Positions 10,752 through 19,678 of a stretch of DNA of 64,000 nt are shown piece by piece. Below the pieces are notes generated by a model. The model worked only from the letters and a program-made list of their open reading frames with translations. It made no database searches and had not been told where the DNA came from. Numbering within the stretch: position 1 is the first letter of the stretch; each line of letters opens with the position of its first letter. The stretch covers positions 3,892,001 through 3,956,000 of the forward strand of contig NC_004463.1 in the NCBI RefSeq assembly GCF_000011365.1, written 5' to 3'. The stretch is from Bradyrhizobium diazoefficiens USDA 110. Its GTDB lineage: Bacteria > Pseudomonadota > Alphaproteobacteria > Rhizobiales > Xanthobacteraceae. The translations under genes and the position numbers were made by a program.

Positions 10752-11266
10752 CCCGTCTCAAGGCGGACCGCCGCCATGCCGTCCGTTTCGCGCTCAACGG
10801 CAATCCCGTCGAGGGCGAGGCCGAGCCGCGGATGCTGCTCTCGGATTTTCTGCGTCACCAGCTGGGGGCGACCGGCACCCATGTCGGCTGCGAGCACGGT
10901 GTCTGCGGCGCCTGCACAATCGTCGTCGACGGCATGCTGACGCGGTCGTGCCTGACGCTCGCGGCGCAAGTCGATGGCTGCGAACTGAAGACGGTCGAAG
11001 GGCTCGCGCCGTCGGCCGATCGGCTTGGCGTGCTGCAGCAGGCCTTCCGCCGCAACCACGCGCTCCAGTGCGGCTTCTGCACCGCCGGCATCTTGATGTC
11101 GCTGGACCATTATCTCGCGAATAACCCGGCGCCGACCGAGGCGGAGATCCGGGATCTTCTCAGCGGGCATATCTGCCGCTGCACCGGCTACACCCCAATC
11201 ATCCAGGCGGCGCTCGAAGCCGCCGCCGAACTCGCTTCATCCAAAAATGAGACGTCCGATGCTTGA
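10748..11266 (+). CDS. hmfC: 2Fe-2S small subunit of the molybdenum hydroxylase (HmfC-like)
   Basis: A 172-residue CoxS-type iron-sulfur subunit. The N-terminal plant-ferredoxin cluster ligands are in GCEHGVCGACTIVVDG, followed by a later Cys in TRSCLTLAAQ. The second cluster ligands are in QCGFCTAGILMS and ICRCTGYTP. It relays electrons from the molybdenum site in HmfA to FAD in HmfB. The start ATG at 10748 overlaps the end of hmfB by four bases, and the gene overlaps the acyl-CoA synthetase by 20 bases, so all four are one operon. Confidence 0.92.
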   Translation: MTRLKADRRHAVRFALNGNPVEGEAEPRMLLSDFLRHQLGATGTHVGCEHGVCGACTIVVDGMLTRSCLTLAAQVDGCELKTVEGLAPSADRLGVLQQAFRRNHALQCGFCTAGILMSLDHYLANNPAPTEAEIRDLLSGHICRCTGYTPIIQAALEAAAELASSKNETSDA

Positions 11267-12803
11267 TCTCGCCAGCAGCTTCATGGCCAGCGCCGCGCGC
11301 GATCCCAATGCGATTGCCTTGGTCGACGGCGACCTTCGTCTGACCTATCGGCAATGGTACGACAAGATTTCCGCGCTGGTGGCGTCGTTCGACCGCCTCG
11401 GCCTCAAGCCCGGCGATCACGTCGTCACGCTGCTGCAGAACCGCTGGGAGGCGGCGACGCTGCACTGGGCCTGCCAGATCGCGGGCCTCGTGATCACGCC
11501 GATCAACTGGCGCGCCAAGGCCGACGAGCTCGATTATTGCATCGAGAACGCCGAGGCCTGCGCGGTCTTCCATCAGGACATCTCTGCCGAGCCCGTGCAG
11601 GGTTCGGCGCTGGCAGGCAGGCTGCTGCGCGTGTCCGTCGATCCCGGGACCGGTGAGGCCACCAGCTTTTCTGACCTGATCAAGGACCGCGCGCCCGACG
11701 CGGAGCCGCGTGTCGGTGCCGATGCCTGGTCGATCATGCTCTACACCTCGGGCACGACGTCTCGGCCAAAGGGCGTGCCGCGCCGGCACCGCGCCGAGCG
11801 AGCCGCAGCGATCGCCCATGTCGCGCAGAATCTCTACGGCCGCGGGGAGCGCACGCTCGGCGTCATGCCGCTCTACCACACCATGGGCGTCCGCTCGCTG
11901 CTGGCGATGTCGCTGATCGGCGGCACGTTCATCTGCCTGCCGCGCTATGACAGCCGCCAGGCGCTGGCGCTGATCGAGAAGGAGGAGATCACCAACCTCT
12001 ATCTGGTGCCGACGCTCTATCACGACCTCGTCCATCACGAGACGTTTGCCGGGACCAACGTCTCCAGCGTGCGCAAGCTCGGTTTCGCCGGCGCCTCGAT
12101 GACCGATGGCCTGCTGAAGAAGCTGAACGAGGCGTTCAAGCCAAACCTGTTCGTCAATCATTACGGCAGCTCGGAGATCTACACCTTTACCATCGATCAG
12201 AACGCCGCGGCAAAGCCGGGCTCGGCCGGCAAGGCGGGGCTGAACCAGCACGTCAAGGTTGTTCGCATCGGCGCGCGGTCGGTCGCCGAGCTTGCTGCGG
12301 TTGGCGAGGAGGGCGAGATCATAGCGACGCTCGCCGGTGACGAGGCTTTCGAAGGTTACTGGCGGCGTCCCGAAGCCGACGCCAAGTCGCTGCGCGAGGG
12401 CTGGTACTTTACCGGCGACACCGGCTACGTCGATCCCGACGGCGACCTGTTCGTCACCGGCCGCGTCGACGACATGATCATCACCGGCGGCGAGAACGTC
12501 TCGCCGGTCGAGATCGAGAGCTGCCTGTCGCTGCATCCTGATGTCGATGAGGTCGCCGTGGTCGGTGTCGCCGACGAAAAATGGGGCAAAATCGTCGCCG
12601 CCTTCGTCAAGCGCAATCGCAACGTTTCCGAGAGCGAGCTGGAGCAGTTCTGCCGCACCTCGGGGCTCGCCAACTTCAAGCGGCCGCGCCGCTACGTCTT
12701 CGTCGACGCGATCCCGAAGTCGCCGGTCGGCAAGCTGCTGCGGCGCCTGCTCGTCGCCGGAGAATACGAGACCGAGCGCCGCCCGCCATCGGACGCCGCT
12801 TGA
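11247..12803 (+). CDS. hmfD: Acyl-CoA synthetase (HmfD-like 2-furoyl-CoA synthetase)
   Basis: A 518-residue AMP-forming ligase. The P-loop-like A3 motif MLYTSGTTSRPKGVP, the A5 motif NHYGSSEIY, the A7/A8 block GWYFTGDTGYVDPDG and GRVDDMIITGGENVSPVEIE, and the C-terminal catalytic Lys in PKSPVGKLLRR are all present. It activates a carboxylate with ATP and CoA. Between the molybdenum hydroxylase subunits and a crotonase, furoate is the likely substrate; benzoate-like acids remain possible. ATG 11247 overlaps hmfC; an inner ATG at 11259 is an alternative. Confidence 0.85.
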   Translation: MRRPMLDLASSFMASAARDPNAIALVDGDLRLTYRQWYDKISALVASFDRLGLKPGDHVVTLLQNRWEAATLHWACQIAGLVITPINWRAKADELDYCIENAEACAVFHQDISAEPVQGSALAGRLLRVSVDPGTGEATSFSDLIKDRAPDAEPRVGADAWSIMLYTSGTTSRPKGVPRRHRAERAAAIAHVAQNLYGRGERTLGVMPLYHTMGVRSLLAMSLIGGTFICLPRYDSRQALALIEKEEITNLYLVPTLYHDLVHHETFAGTNVSSVRKLGFAGASMTDGLLKKLNEAFKPNLFVNHYGSSEIYTFTIDQNAAAKPGSAGKAGLNQHVKVVRIGARSVAELAAVGEEGEIIATLAGDEAFEGYWRRPEADAKSLREGWYFTGDTGYVDPDGDLFVTGRVDDMIITGGENVSPVEIESCLSLHPDVDEVAVVGVADEKWGKIVAAFVKRNRNVSESELEQFCRTSGLANFKRPRRYVFVDAIPKSPVGKLLRRLLVAGEYETERRPPSDAA

Positions 12804-12832
12804 TCATCACGCATCAACAGAAGGAAGCGAAG

Positions 12833-13639
12833 ATGCCGTCATCCTATACTTTTGCCGATCCCCGGCTTGCCAAGCTCGACGGGTTCAAGGTCGAGATCGA
12901 CGAAGCGCACGAGCGCGCGGACATCATCCTGGGACGTCCGCCCTACAACGTCGTGGCGATGCCGCAGCGCGACCAGCTTCGGCTGACCTTCGAGACTCTG
13001 GACGAGGATCCGCGCGTGCGCATCATCGTGCTGCGCGGAGAGGGCGAGCATTTCTCAAGCGGCGGCAATATCGGAGGCTTCATGGAAGCGAGCCCCGAGC
13101 ACGTCTCCAAGCTCGCCTGGAACATCGCCGCGCCGGCGCGTTGCGCCAAGCCTGTTATCGTCGCCAATCGCGGCTACTGCTTCGGCGTAGGCTTCGAGTT
13201 GTCGCTGGCCTGCGACTTCCGCATCGCATCCGAGACCACGCAATATGCGCTCCCGGAGCAGAAGCTCGGCCAGATCCCGGGCTCGGGCGGCTCGGCCCGC
13301 CTGCAGAAGATGGTCGGCATCACCCGCACCAAGGACATCGTGATGCGCTCCAAACGCATCTCGGCCAAGCAGGCCTATGAATGGGGCATCGCCACCGAAT
13401 GCGTGCCGGATGCCGAGCTGGAGAAGGCGACCGACACGCTCGTCGACGAGCTTCGTACCTTCTCGCCGCTGGCGCAGCGCACCGCCAAGAAGCTCCTCAA
13501 CGACACCGAGGACTCGACGCTCGCCATCGCCATCGAGCTCGAAGGCCATTGCTACAGCCGCCTGCGCCAGTCGGAAGACTTCAAGGAGGGCGTCGAGGCC
13601 TTCAACGCCAAGCGCCCGCCGAGATTCGTCGGCCGCTGA
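12833..13639 (+). CDS. hmfE: Enoyl-CoA hydratase/crotonase-family protein (HmfE-like)
   Basis: A 268-residue crotonase-fold enzyme. It has the first oxyanion-hole region GEGEHFSSGGNIGGFME and the second RGYCFGVGFELSLACDFRIA, followed by PEQKLGQIPGSGGSARLQ. ATG 12833 follows GAAGGAAG. In the hmf pathway HmfE acts on the CoA ester formed after furoyl-CoA hydroxylation and ring opening, releasing 2-oxoglutarate and CoA. That role is assigned by position after hmfABCD; the sequence alone shows only the crotonase family. It follows hmfD by 29 bases, in the same operon. Confidence 0.82.
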   Translation: MPSSYTFADPRLAKLDGFKVEIDEAHERADIILGRPPYNVVAMPQRDQLRLTFETLDEDPRVRIIVLRGEGEHFSSGGNIGGFMEASPEHVSKLAWNIAAPARCAKPVIVANRGYCFGVGFELSLACDFRIASETTQYALPEQKLGQIPGSGGSARLQKMVGITRTKDIVMRSKRISAKQAYEWGIATECVPDAELEKATDTLVDELRTFSPLAQRTAKKLLNDTEDSTLAIAIELEGHCYSRLRQSEDFKEGVEAFNAKRPPRFVGR

Positions 13640-13716
13640 GACGCGACGCAAGCGCAATGCCGCGGTTCGCAATGGCGCGGACCGCGGCGCCGTTCAAACG
13701 GGGGAGGTAAAACAAC

Positions 13717-15047
13717 ATGGCTGAGATGGATATGCCGGTCGCCGGTGCACAGGCATCGGCTGACAACAAGCAGATGGTCAATGCGATCATCGCATCGGTG
13801 CTCGGATGGGCGCTCGATCTGTTCGATTTGTTCATTCTGCTCTACGTGGCGCCGGTCGTCGGCGCGCTGTTCTTTCCGTCGAGCAATGCCGCGCTCTCGC
13901 TGGCCGCGGTCTATGGCTCGTTCGCGGTCACGCTTTTGATGCGGCCGCTCGGCTCGGCGGTGTTCGGCCATTATGCCGACGTGCACGGCCGCAAGCAGGC
14001 GATGCTGATCGCCATTGTGGGCGTCGGCCTCAGCACGGCGGCGTTCGGCCTGCTGCCGACCATCGCGCAGGTCGGCGTGATCGCGCCGATCATGTTCCTG
14101 ATCCTGAGGCTGGTCCAGGGCATCTTCGTCGGCGGCGTCGTGGCGTCCACCCATACCATCGGCACCGAGTCCGTGCCGCCGCAATGGCGCGGCGCGATGT
14201 CGGGCCTGGTCGGCGGCGGCGGCGCGGGCATCGGTGCGCTGCTCGCATCCTTCATCTTCCTGATCACGTCCTCGGTCTTCCCCGGCGATGCCTTCGCGGT
14301 CTGGGGCTGGCGTTTCATGTTCTTCTCGGGCCTGCTGAGCTCGCTGCTGGGCTGGTTCATCTTCCGGAACCTCGAGGAATCCCCGTACTTCAAGGAGCTG
14401 AAGCGCCAGCAGGGCAACAAGCAGGCGAAGGTCTCGAAGGCGCCGGTGAAGGACGTGTTCTCCGGCCAGTATCGCGGCGTGCTGCTGGTCAATTTCTCAT
14501 CACCTTCGGCGGTGGAGCCGGCTATTACCTGACCTCGGGCTACCTGCCGAGCTTCCTGAAGGTCATCAACGCGGTCCCGAACCAGACTTCGTCGCTGATC
14601 CTGATGGGCGCGAGCGTGTCGGCGTTCTTCTCTGCGGTGCTGGTCGGCGCGCTGAGCGACCGCATCGGCCGCAAGAAGACGTTCCTTCTGATCGGCGCAC
14701 TGGCGGCAGTGCTGCTGCCACTGTGCTATCTCAATCTCGCTGCGACAAAGGACACGACGCAGATCACGGTCTACGCGCTGGCAATCGCCTTCATCGGCAA
14801 TGCCGGCTATGCGCCGGTGCTGATCTTCCTGAACGAGCGCTTTCCGACTGCGCTGCGCGCGAGCGGCACGGGCTTGTCCTGGAACATTGGCTTTGCGCTG
14901 GGCGGCATGATGCCGACCTTCGTCTCGCTGGTGAGCGGCAGCCCCGCAGAGATTCCGATCTCGTTGGCCTATTTCGCGGTCGGCGTGTTCGTGATTTATC
15001 TGATCGGCGCGATCGTGATCCCGGAGACCAAGGGCAATTTCCGCTAG
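13717..15047 (+). pseudogene. MFS transporter of the furan cluster, one-base frameshift (HmfT-like)
   Basis: Two frames together encode one complete 12-helix major facilitator protein of about 443 residues. The first frame (13717 on) has helices 1-6 with the GHYADVHGRKQAML loop motif; it runs out of frame near 14495. Adding one base restores VNFLITFGGGAGYYL and continues through GALSDRIGRKKTF to the end at 15047. It resembles the metabolite:proton symporter branch, and the position after hmfE suggests uptake of furoate or a related furan acid. The single missing base in otherwise clean coding sequence could be a sequencing error, in which case the gene works. Confidence 0.8.
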
Positions 15048-15110
15048 GCCAAATCGGCGCGGCTGCACCCGCGGCCGCGCCGATCCATCGAATTGCGCAA
15101 CGAGACGGGT

Positions 15111-15650
15111 ATGGATGGACTGCATCAGACGACCTGATCGTCGGCGGCGGGGCGGCGGGCCGCGTGCTCGCTAACCGGCTTTCCGCCGATGGGCACCGCC
15201 GCGTTCTCCTGATCGAAGCCGGAATGGACATGCCGCCGGGAGCAAGCCGGTCGCCCGTGTCTATGAGCAGGGCCGGTGATGGGCGGCGGCTCCAGTATCA
15301 ATGCGCAGTCGGCCAATCGTGGCTTGCCGCGCGACTATGACGAATGGCGCGATCTCGGAGCGCGAGGCTGGGGCTGGGCGGACGTGCTGCCGTACTTTCT
15401 CAAGCTCGAGACCGATCTGGATTTCGACGGCCCGTTGCACGGCCGAAGCGGCCCGATCCCGGTCCGCCGCATCGCGCACGAGGCGATGCCGCCGTTTGGC
15501 CGCGCCGTCGGCGAGGCGTTGTCGGCGACGGGCCTGCCGTTCCGAGAGGACCAGAACGGCTAATTCGAAGACGGTATCTTCCCGCCGGTCGAATGCCGGA
15601 CGAAGGAACGCCGAGCGTCCGCTCGGACCAATATCGCGGCGCCAAGCTCT
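15111..15650 (+). pseudogene. Remnant of GMC-family oxidoreductase (HmfH-like)
   Basis: Fragments of a GMC flavoprotein lie in several frames. There is an FAD-binding start (DLIVGGGAAGRVLANRLSA, LLIEAGMDMPPG), then a jump that skips roughly 50 residues, then MGGGSSINAQSANRGLPRDY and GWGWADVLPYFLKLETDLDF ending GRSGPIPVRRI. An in-frame TAA follows DQNG at about 15560, and recognisable homology ends near 15650; the C-terminal two thirds, including the catalytic His region, is gone. The conserved pieces resemble HMF/furfural oxidases (HmfH, HMFO), which fits the neighbours. With at least two frameshifts, an internal deletion, a stop and a large truncation, this is a genuine pseudogene. Confidence 0.85.
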
Positions 15651-15654
15651 ATTG

Positions 15655-15679
15655 TAATATTTGATATATCATGTATCAA
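15655..15679. promoter_or_regulatory. Putative GntR operator, copy 1
   Basis: TAATATTTGATATATCA (15655-15671) contains the palindrome TGATATATCA and is followed by TGTATCAA, giving a wider inverted repeat TTGATA...TATCAA (15661-15679). The identical 17-mer occurs in reverse orientation at 18449-18465. It lies 45 bases upstream of the kinase start, where a repressor would block transcription. The cognate factor is inferred to be the local GntR/FCD protein. Confidence 0.7.
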
Positions 15680-15715
15680 CGCTGAGGCGGTGGCGTGAAA
15701 TCGTGTAAGGGCATC

Positions 15716-16999
15716 ATGAAACCAGTTTTTGGGGTGGTGGCGGACGATCTAACCGGCGGTATGGAGACCGCCGCCATGCTCATCGCTGCCGGTATCGACT
15801 GCGCGTTTGTCACCGACCCCGAACTTGTTGCGACGATCGGCGACATCCCCGCCATCGTGGTTGCGCAAAAAACGCGCGTCATCCCGGCTGACGAAGCTGT
15901 TGCCAGGAGCGGGAAGGCGGCGCGGGCTTTGCTCGCGCGTGGCGCGCGTCAGATCTTCTTCAAGTATTGTGCGACATTCGATTCCACCGACCGCGGCAAT
16001 ATCGGTCCCGTGGCGGACATGCTGATGCAGCTCACGGGCGCGGACCACACTGCGTTTTGCCCCGCCTCTCCCTCGCTTCGTCGCACCGTCTACAACGGCC
16101 ATCTCTTTCTCGGGACCGAGCTGATCTCGGACTCGCCGAAGCGCAACGATCCGCTGACGCCGATGACGGATCCCGATCTCGTTCGCGTGTTGCAGAGGCA
16201 GACGCCAACCAGGGTCGGCCTTCTTGCCCATCCTTCGGTCAGTGCCGGCCCTGCACATTTGGAGCAGGCTATCGCGTCCGCGACCGGGCAGGGTGTTCGC
16301 TACTTCATTACGGATGCGATCTATGATCGCGATCTCGATGTGCTCGCCGAGCTGACTTCCGACTGGAAGTTGATGACGGGCAACGCAACTATCGTTCAGC
16401 ACTACCCTGCGATCTGGAAGGCGCAGGGGCTCGTCGCCCCAACGAGCAACCGGGCGCGCTTGCCCGCAGTGGATGGCAGCGGGGTGGTTCTTGCCGGCAG
16501 TTGCGCGGAACGCACGCTCGAGCAACTCGCCGAATTCGAACGACACCGCCCAGTGCTTCGGATGAATCTCCTGGCGGCCGACGATGTCGGGTCAGCAGTC
16601 GGGGTGGCGCTCGACTGGGTGCGACCGCGGCTGAAGGACGGGCCTATCGCCATCTCAACCTCGGAGTCTCCCGAAGTCGTCAAAATGGTCCAGGAGCGAT
16701 ATGGGCGCGAAGGTGCTGCGCAACTTGCCGAGACCATCCTCGGCCGTCTCGCTGTTTCTCTTCGTGGTGCCGGAGTCCGCCGCTTCGTCGTCGCCGGCGG
16801 CGAGACCTCGGGTTCGATCGTTGATCACCTTGGCATTCGAAGCCTGCGGGTTGGCCCCTATGGCGGCCCGGGCATCGGCACGGCCACGACCGACGACGCG
16901 GATCCGATCGCCCTTTGCCTCAAGTCCGGCAAGCTCGGGCCGGTCGACCTGTTCATGACGACGCTGAAATCGATGCTGAATCCGGAGGATGCCAATTGA
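15716..16999 (+). CDS. DUF1537 four-carbon acid sugar kinase family protein (OtnK-like)
   Basis: A 427-residue protein of the DUF1537 kinase family. It opens with KPVFGVVADDLTGGMETAAM, the conserved DDLTG substrate-binding start, has FKYCATFDSTDRGNIG in the N-terminal domain, and ends with the nucleotide-binding region RRFVVAGGETSGSI and GPYGGPGIGT. Family members phosphorylate 3-oxo-tetronates (OtnK) or related four-carbon acids. ATG 15716 is chosen over a GTG at 15695. The next gene is a class II aldolase, repeating the OtnK-OtnC pair of acid-sugar pathways, with an overlap of three bases. The exact substrate here is unknown. Confidence 0.85.
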   Translation: MKPVFGVVADDLTGGMETAAMLIAAGIDCAFVTDPELVATIGDIPAIVVAQKTRVIPADEAVARSGKAARALLARGARQIFFKYCATFDSTDRGNIGPVADMLMQLTGADHTAFCPASPSLRRTVYNGHLFLGTELISDSPKRNDPLTPMTDPDLVRVLQRQTPTRVGLLAHPSVSAGPAHLEQAIASATGQGVRYFITDAIYDRDLDVLAELTSDWKLMTGNATIVQHYPAIWKAQGLVAPTSNRARLPAVDGSGVVLAGSCAERTLEQLAEFERHRPVLRMNLLAADDVGSAVGVALDWVRPRLKDGPIAISTSESPEVVKMVQERYGREGAAQLAETILGRLAVSLRGAGVRRFVVAGGETSGSIVDHLGIRSLRVGPYGGPGIGTATTDDADPIALCLKSGKLGPVDLFMTTLKSMLNPEDAN

Positions 17000-17643
17000 A
17001 CGAGCTCGAAACCAGGCAATCGCTGCTAAACATCGTCGAGACGCTTGAAAAGAAGGGGTTCAATCACGGCAGCAGCGGCAATGTAAGCTGCCGCCTCGGG
17101 GAGGACATTCTCATCACGCCGAGTGGTGGCAACAGCGGCAACACGACGCCCGATCGCCTGGTGCGGCTGAAGCACGACGGAACCGTGCTCGGCGGCGGCC
17201 TGCCGTCCAGCGAATGGCATATGCACCTCGCCATCCTCAAGGCCTATCCGCACGTGAATGCGGTCGTACATACACATGCCGACTGCTGTGTCGCGCTGGC
17301 ATGTCTTGCGAAGCCAATTCCGGCGTTCCACTACATGGTCGCGGGTTTTGGCGGGAACGACGTGCCGTGCGTTCCCTACGCGACATTTGGAACACGAGCG
17401 CTCGCCGAAGGCGCGGTCGCCGCGCTTCGGAAGCGCAAGGCCTGCCTGCTGGCCAACCACGGGATGATCGCCGCGGGCGCAAGCCTGCAGGCGGCTTTCG
17501 ATCTCACCGTAAAGCTTGAGACTCTTGCCAGGCAGTATCTGCTCGCCTGTCAGGCCGGCGCGCCGACGATCCTTCCCGATGATGAAATGGCGCGGGTGCT
17601 CGAACGCTATGCGAGCTACGGCCGAGTTGCTTTACCAGCCTGA
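16996..17643 (+). CDS. Class II aldolase/adducin family protein (OtnC-like)
   Basis: A 215-residue zinc aldolase of the fuculose-phosphate type. Seen are GFNHGSSGNVSCRLG (phosphate-binding Gly/Asn/Ser), ITPSGGNSGN, the metal ligands in SSEWHMHLAIL and VVHTHADCCVAL, and the distal His in LLANHGMIAAG. The start appears to be a TTG at 16996 inside the stop of the kinase gene, with CCGGAGGA just upstream, so the two are coupled. In the acid-sugar pathways the kinase product (3-oxo-tetronate 4-phosphate) is decarboxylated by such an enzyme to dihydroxyacetone phosphate. That reaction is inferred by analogy. Confidence 0.85.
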   Translation: MNELETRQSLLNIVETLEKKGFNHGSSGNVSCRLGEDILITPSGGNSGNTTPDRLVRLKHDGTVLGGGLPSSEWHMHLAILKAYPHVNAVVHTHADCCVALACLAKPIPAFHYMVAGFGGNDVPCVPYATFGTRALAEGAVAALRKRKACLLANHGMIAAGASLQAAFDLTVKLETLARQYLLACQAGAPTILPDDEMARVLERYASYGRVALPA

Positions 17644-17657
17644 TCGAAGGAGGGCCC

Positions 17658-18446
17658 ATGGAGATCACCGGCAAGACCAAGATCATGTTCGTGCTGGCGC
17701 ACCCGGTCGACCATGTTCGCGCAAGCGCTGTCTTGAACACCTATTTTCAGTCCATCGACGACGACGTGGCGGTATCGCCGCTTCATGTGCTGCCGGCCGA
17801 TCTGGGGGCAGTTCTCGCGAGCGTCAGGCTGATGCGCAATGTCGTCGGCTTTGGTGTCACGATCCCGCACAAGACAGGCGTGATCGAACATCTGGATGAG
17901 ACGACGCCAACGGCGGCGCTCATCGGCGCCGTCAATTTCGTCAAGCGAACGGCTGACGGACGCCTCATCGGCGACAATCTGGACGCGCGGGGTTTTGTCG
18001 CCAGCCTTGCGCAGCATCAGATTGCGGTTCGTGGCCGGAAAGTGCTCCAGGTCGGAGCAGGCGGTGCGGGGCGCGCAACCGCATTCGGCCTGGCCGAGGC
18101 CGGCGCACGCGAGCTGACCATCATGAATCGGGATGGAGCGAAGGCGCATGCGCTCGCCGAGGCGGTGTCACGGCGCTATCCGGAGACGAAGGTCAATGCC
18201 GGGCGCGCTGAGGCACGCGCGTTCGACCTCATCGTCAATACGACGTCGCTCGGCATGAAGACGGATGACCCTCTGCCGCTCGATATCGAGGGAGTGGGTC
18301 CCGCGACCGCCGTCAGCGACATCATCGTCACCCCCGAGGTGACCCGGCTTCTGGAACAGGCCGCAGCTCAGGGCGCGAGAACCATCGGCGGCAAGCCGAT
18401 GCTCGACGCGCAAATGGCCCTTGTCGCGCGCTTTATTGCGCGATAG
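17658..18446 (+). CDS. Shikimate-dehydrogenase-like NAD(P)-dependent dehydrogenase
   Basis: A 262-residue AroE-fold protein. The catalytic Lys is in FGVTIPHKTGVIEH and the partner Asp in GDNLDARGFVASL; the Rossmann loop is VLQVGAGGAGRATAFGL. The N-terminal substrate motif is unusual: true AroE has S-x-S after the first strand (HSLSP), here replaced by HPVDHVRASAVLN, so shikimate is unlikely as substrate. It follows the aldolase by 14 bases and shares its operon. The likely job is oxidation of a hydroxy acid feeding the kinase-aldolase pair. Not a housekeeping aroE by context. Confidence 0.75.
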   Translation: MEITGKTKIMFVLAHPVDHVRASAVLNTYFQSIDDDVAVSPLHVLPADLGAVLASVRLMRNVVGFGVTIPHKTGVIEHLDETTPTAALIGAVNFVKRTADGRLIGDNLDARGFVASLAQHQIAVRGRKVLQVGAGGAGRATAFGLAEAGARELTIMNRDGAKAHALAEAVSRRYPETKVNAGRAEARAFDLIVNTTSLGMKTDDPLPLDIEGVGPATAVSDIIVTPEVTRLLEQAAAQGARTIGGKPMLDAQMALVARFIAR

Positions 18447-18448
18447 CC

Positions 18449-18465
18449 TGATATATCAAATATTA
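18449..18465. promoter_or_regulatory. Putative GntR operator, copy 2 (reverse orientation)
   Basis: The reverse complement is TAATATTTGATATATCA, identical over 17 bases to 15655-15671. It begins just after the dehydrogenase stop codon and lies 82 bases upstream of the ABC ATPase start. This implies a second promoter inside the regulon, controlled by the same protein. Confidence 0.7.
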
Positions 18466-18547
18466 TATCGAGAGCGGCCGCCGTGGATCGAGGTCCCCGG
18501 CATCAGTGTAAGGGGCATTTGCCTCCCGCGTCGTACCAGGCGGTCAG

Positions 18548-19678
18548 ATGGGAAACGAGATCTTCGTGAAGGCTGCATCGACCACACCGGCAACAGCGGG
18601 CGCATCCATCCGCATCAGCCGTCTGGAAAAACGCTTCGGCCCGGTTTTTGCCGTCGACGGCGTGGATCTCGATATTGCCGCCGGCGAATTCATCGCTTTG
18701 CTTGGACCTTCCGGCTCCGGCAAGACCACCATCCTGATGAGCGTTGCGGGGTTCGAGTTTCCGACAAGCGGCACCATCCAGGTGGATTCCGAAGACCTCA
18801 CCTATGTGCCCTCGAACAGGCGCAACCTGGGAATGGTATTTCAGAACTACACGCTGTTCCCGCACATGACGATCTTGGACAACGTCGCCTTTCCTCTGAA
18901 GATGCGTGGACTGCCGAAGGCCGAGCGTCATGCGCGCGCCGAAGCTGCGCTCGAAACGGTGCGTCTGGGCGGTTACGGCAACCGTCGTCCCAACGAGCTC
19001 TCCGGCGGCCAGCAGCAACGCGTGGCGCTCGCGCGAGCCGTCGTCTATCAGCCGCGCGTCCTGTTGATGGACGAGCCACTCAGCGCACTCGACAAGAATC
19101 TGCGTGAGGACATGCAGCTCGAGATCAAGCGCCTGCATGCCGAGCTCGGCATTACCGTCATCTTCGTCACTCACGATCAGAGTGAGGCCCTGACCATGGC
19201 CGACCGGATCGCCGTCCTGAAGGATGGTAAGATCAAGCAGATCGGGCCGGCACGCGAACTCTACGAGAGGCCCGCAAATCTCTTCACCGCCGGCTTCATC
19301 GGCGAGATGAATTTCGTTGACGTCACGGTCGAAAGCGTCGGCGACGTTGTCTCGGTGGGGCTGCCATGGGGTGAGACGTGGCAACTGCCGGCGACCGCAG
19401 CGGTCGATGCAGTGAAGGCCGGCGAAGCCGCGGTGATGGCCGTGAGGCCCGAGCGGCTACGGCTCGGCGCGAGTGCGGCAGGGCAAATCGTCAACGTCAC
19501 GCTGAGCGACATCGTCTATGCGGGGTCAGCCATGCTCCTGATCGGCCGCCTGCCGGATGGTACCGAGATGCGTGCGCGCATTCCGGGCGAATCGCAGCTC
19601 AGCTCCCTGGCTCCCGGAGACGTTGCGTCCTTCACCGTGCCTGCGGCGGCGATCCTGCTCTACCGAGGGAAGCGGTGA
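18548..19678 (+). CDS. ABC importer ATPase, PotA/polyamine type
   Basis: A 376-residue ATPase. Walker A is GPSGSGKTTI, the Q-loop is VFQNYTLFPHMT, the signature LSGGQQQRVALARA, Walker B VLLMDEPLSALD and the switch His in FVTHDQSEA. The C-terminal 120 residues form a TOBE regulatory domain (AVRPERLRL). It powers the importer encoded by the next three genes, overlapping the first permease gene by one base. The operator at 18449 sits before it. The cargo is unknown; by cluster content it is probably an amide or amine compound hydrolysed by the dimethylformamidase-like enzymes downstream. Confidence 0.92.
   Translation: MGNEIFVKAASTTPATAGASIRISRLEKRFGPVFAVDGVDLDIAAGEFIALLGPSGSGKTTILMSVAGFEFPTSGTIQVDSEDLTYVPSNRRNLGMVFQNYTLFPHMTILDNVAFPLKMRGLPKAERHARAEAALETVRLGGYGNRRPNELSGGQQQRVALARAVVYQPRVLLMDEPLSALDKNLREDMQLEIKRLHAELGITVIFVTHDQSEALTMADRIAVLKDGKIKQIGPARELYERPANLFTAGFIGEMNFVDVTVESVGDVVSVGLPWGETWQLPATAAVDAVKAGEAAVMAVRPERLRLGASAAGQIVNVTLSDIVYAGSAMLLIGRLPDGTEMRARIPGESQLSSLAPGDVASFTVPAAAILLYRGKR

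Noticed and set aside
17658..18446. Housekeeping aroE
   Set aside because: The substrate motif is altered and the gene is inside a catabolic operon.
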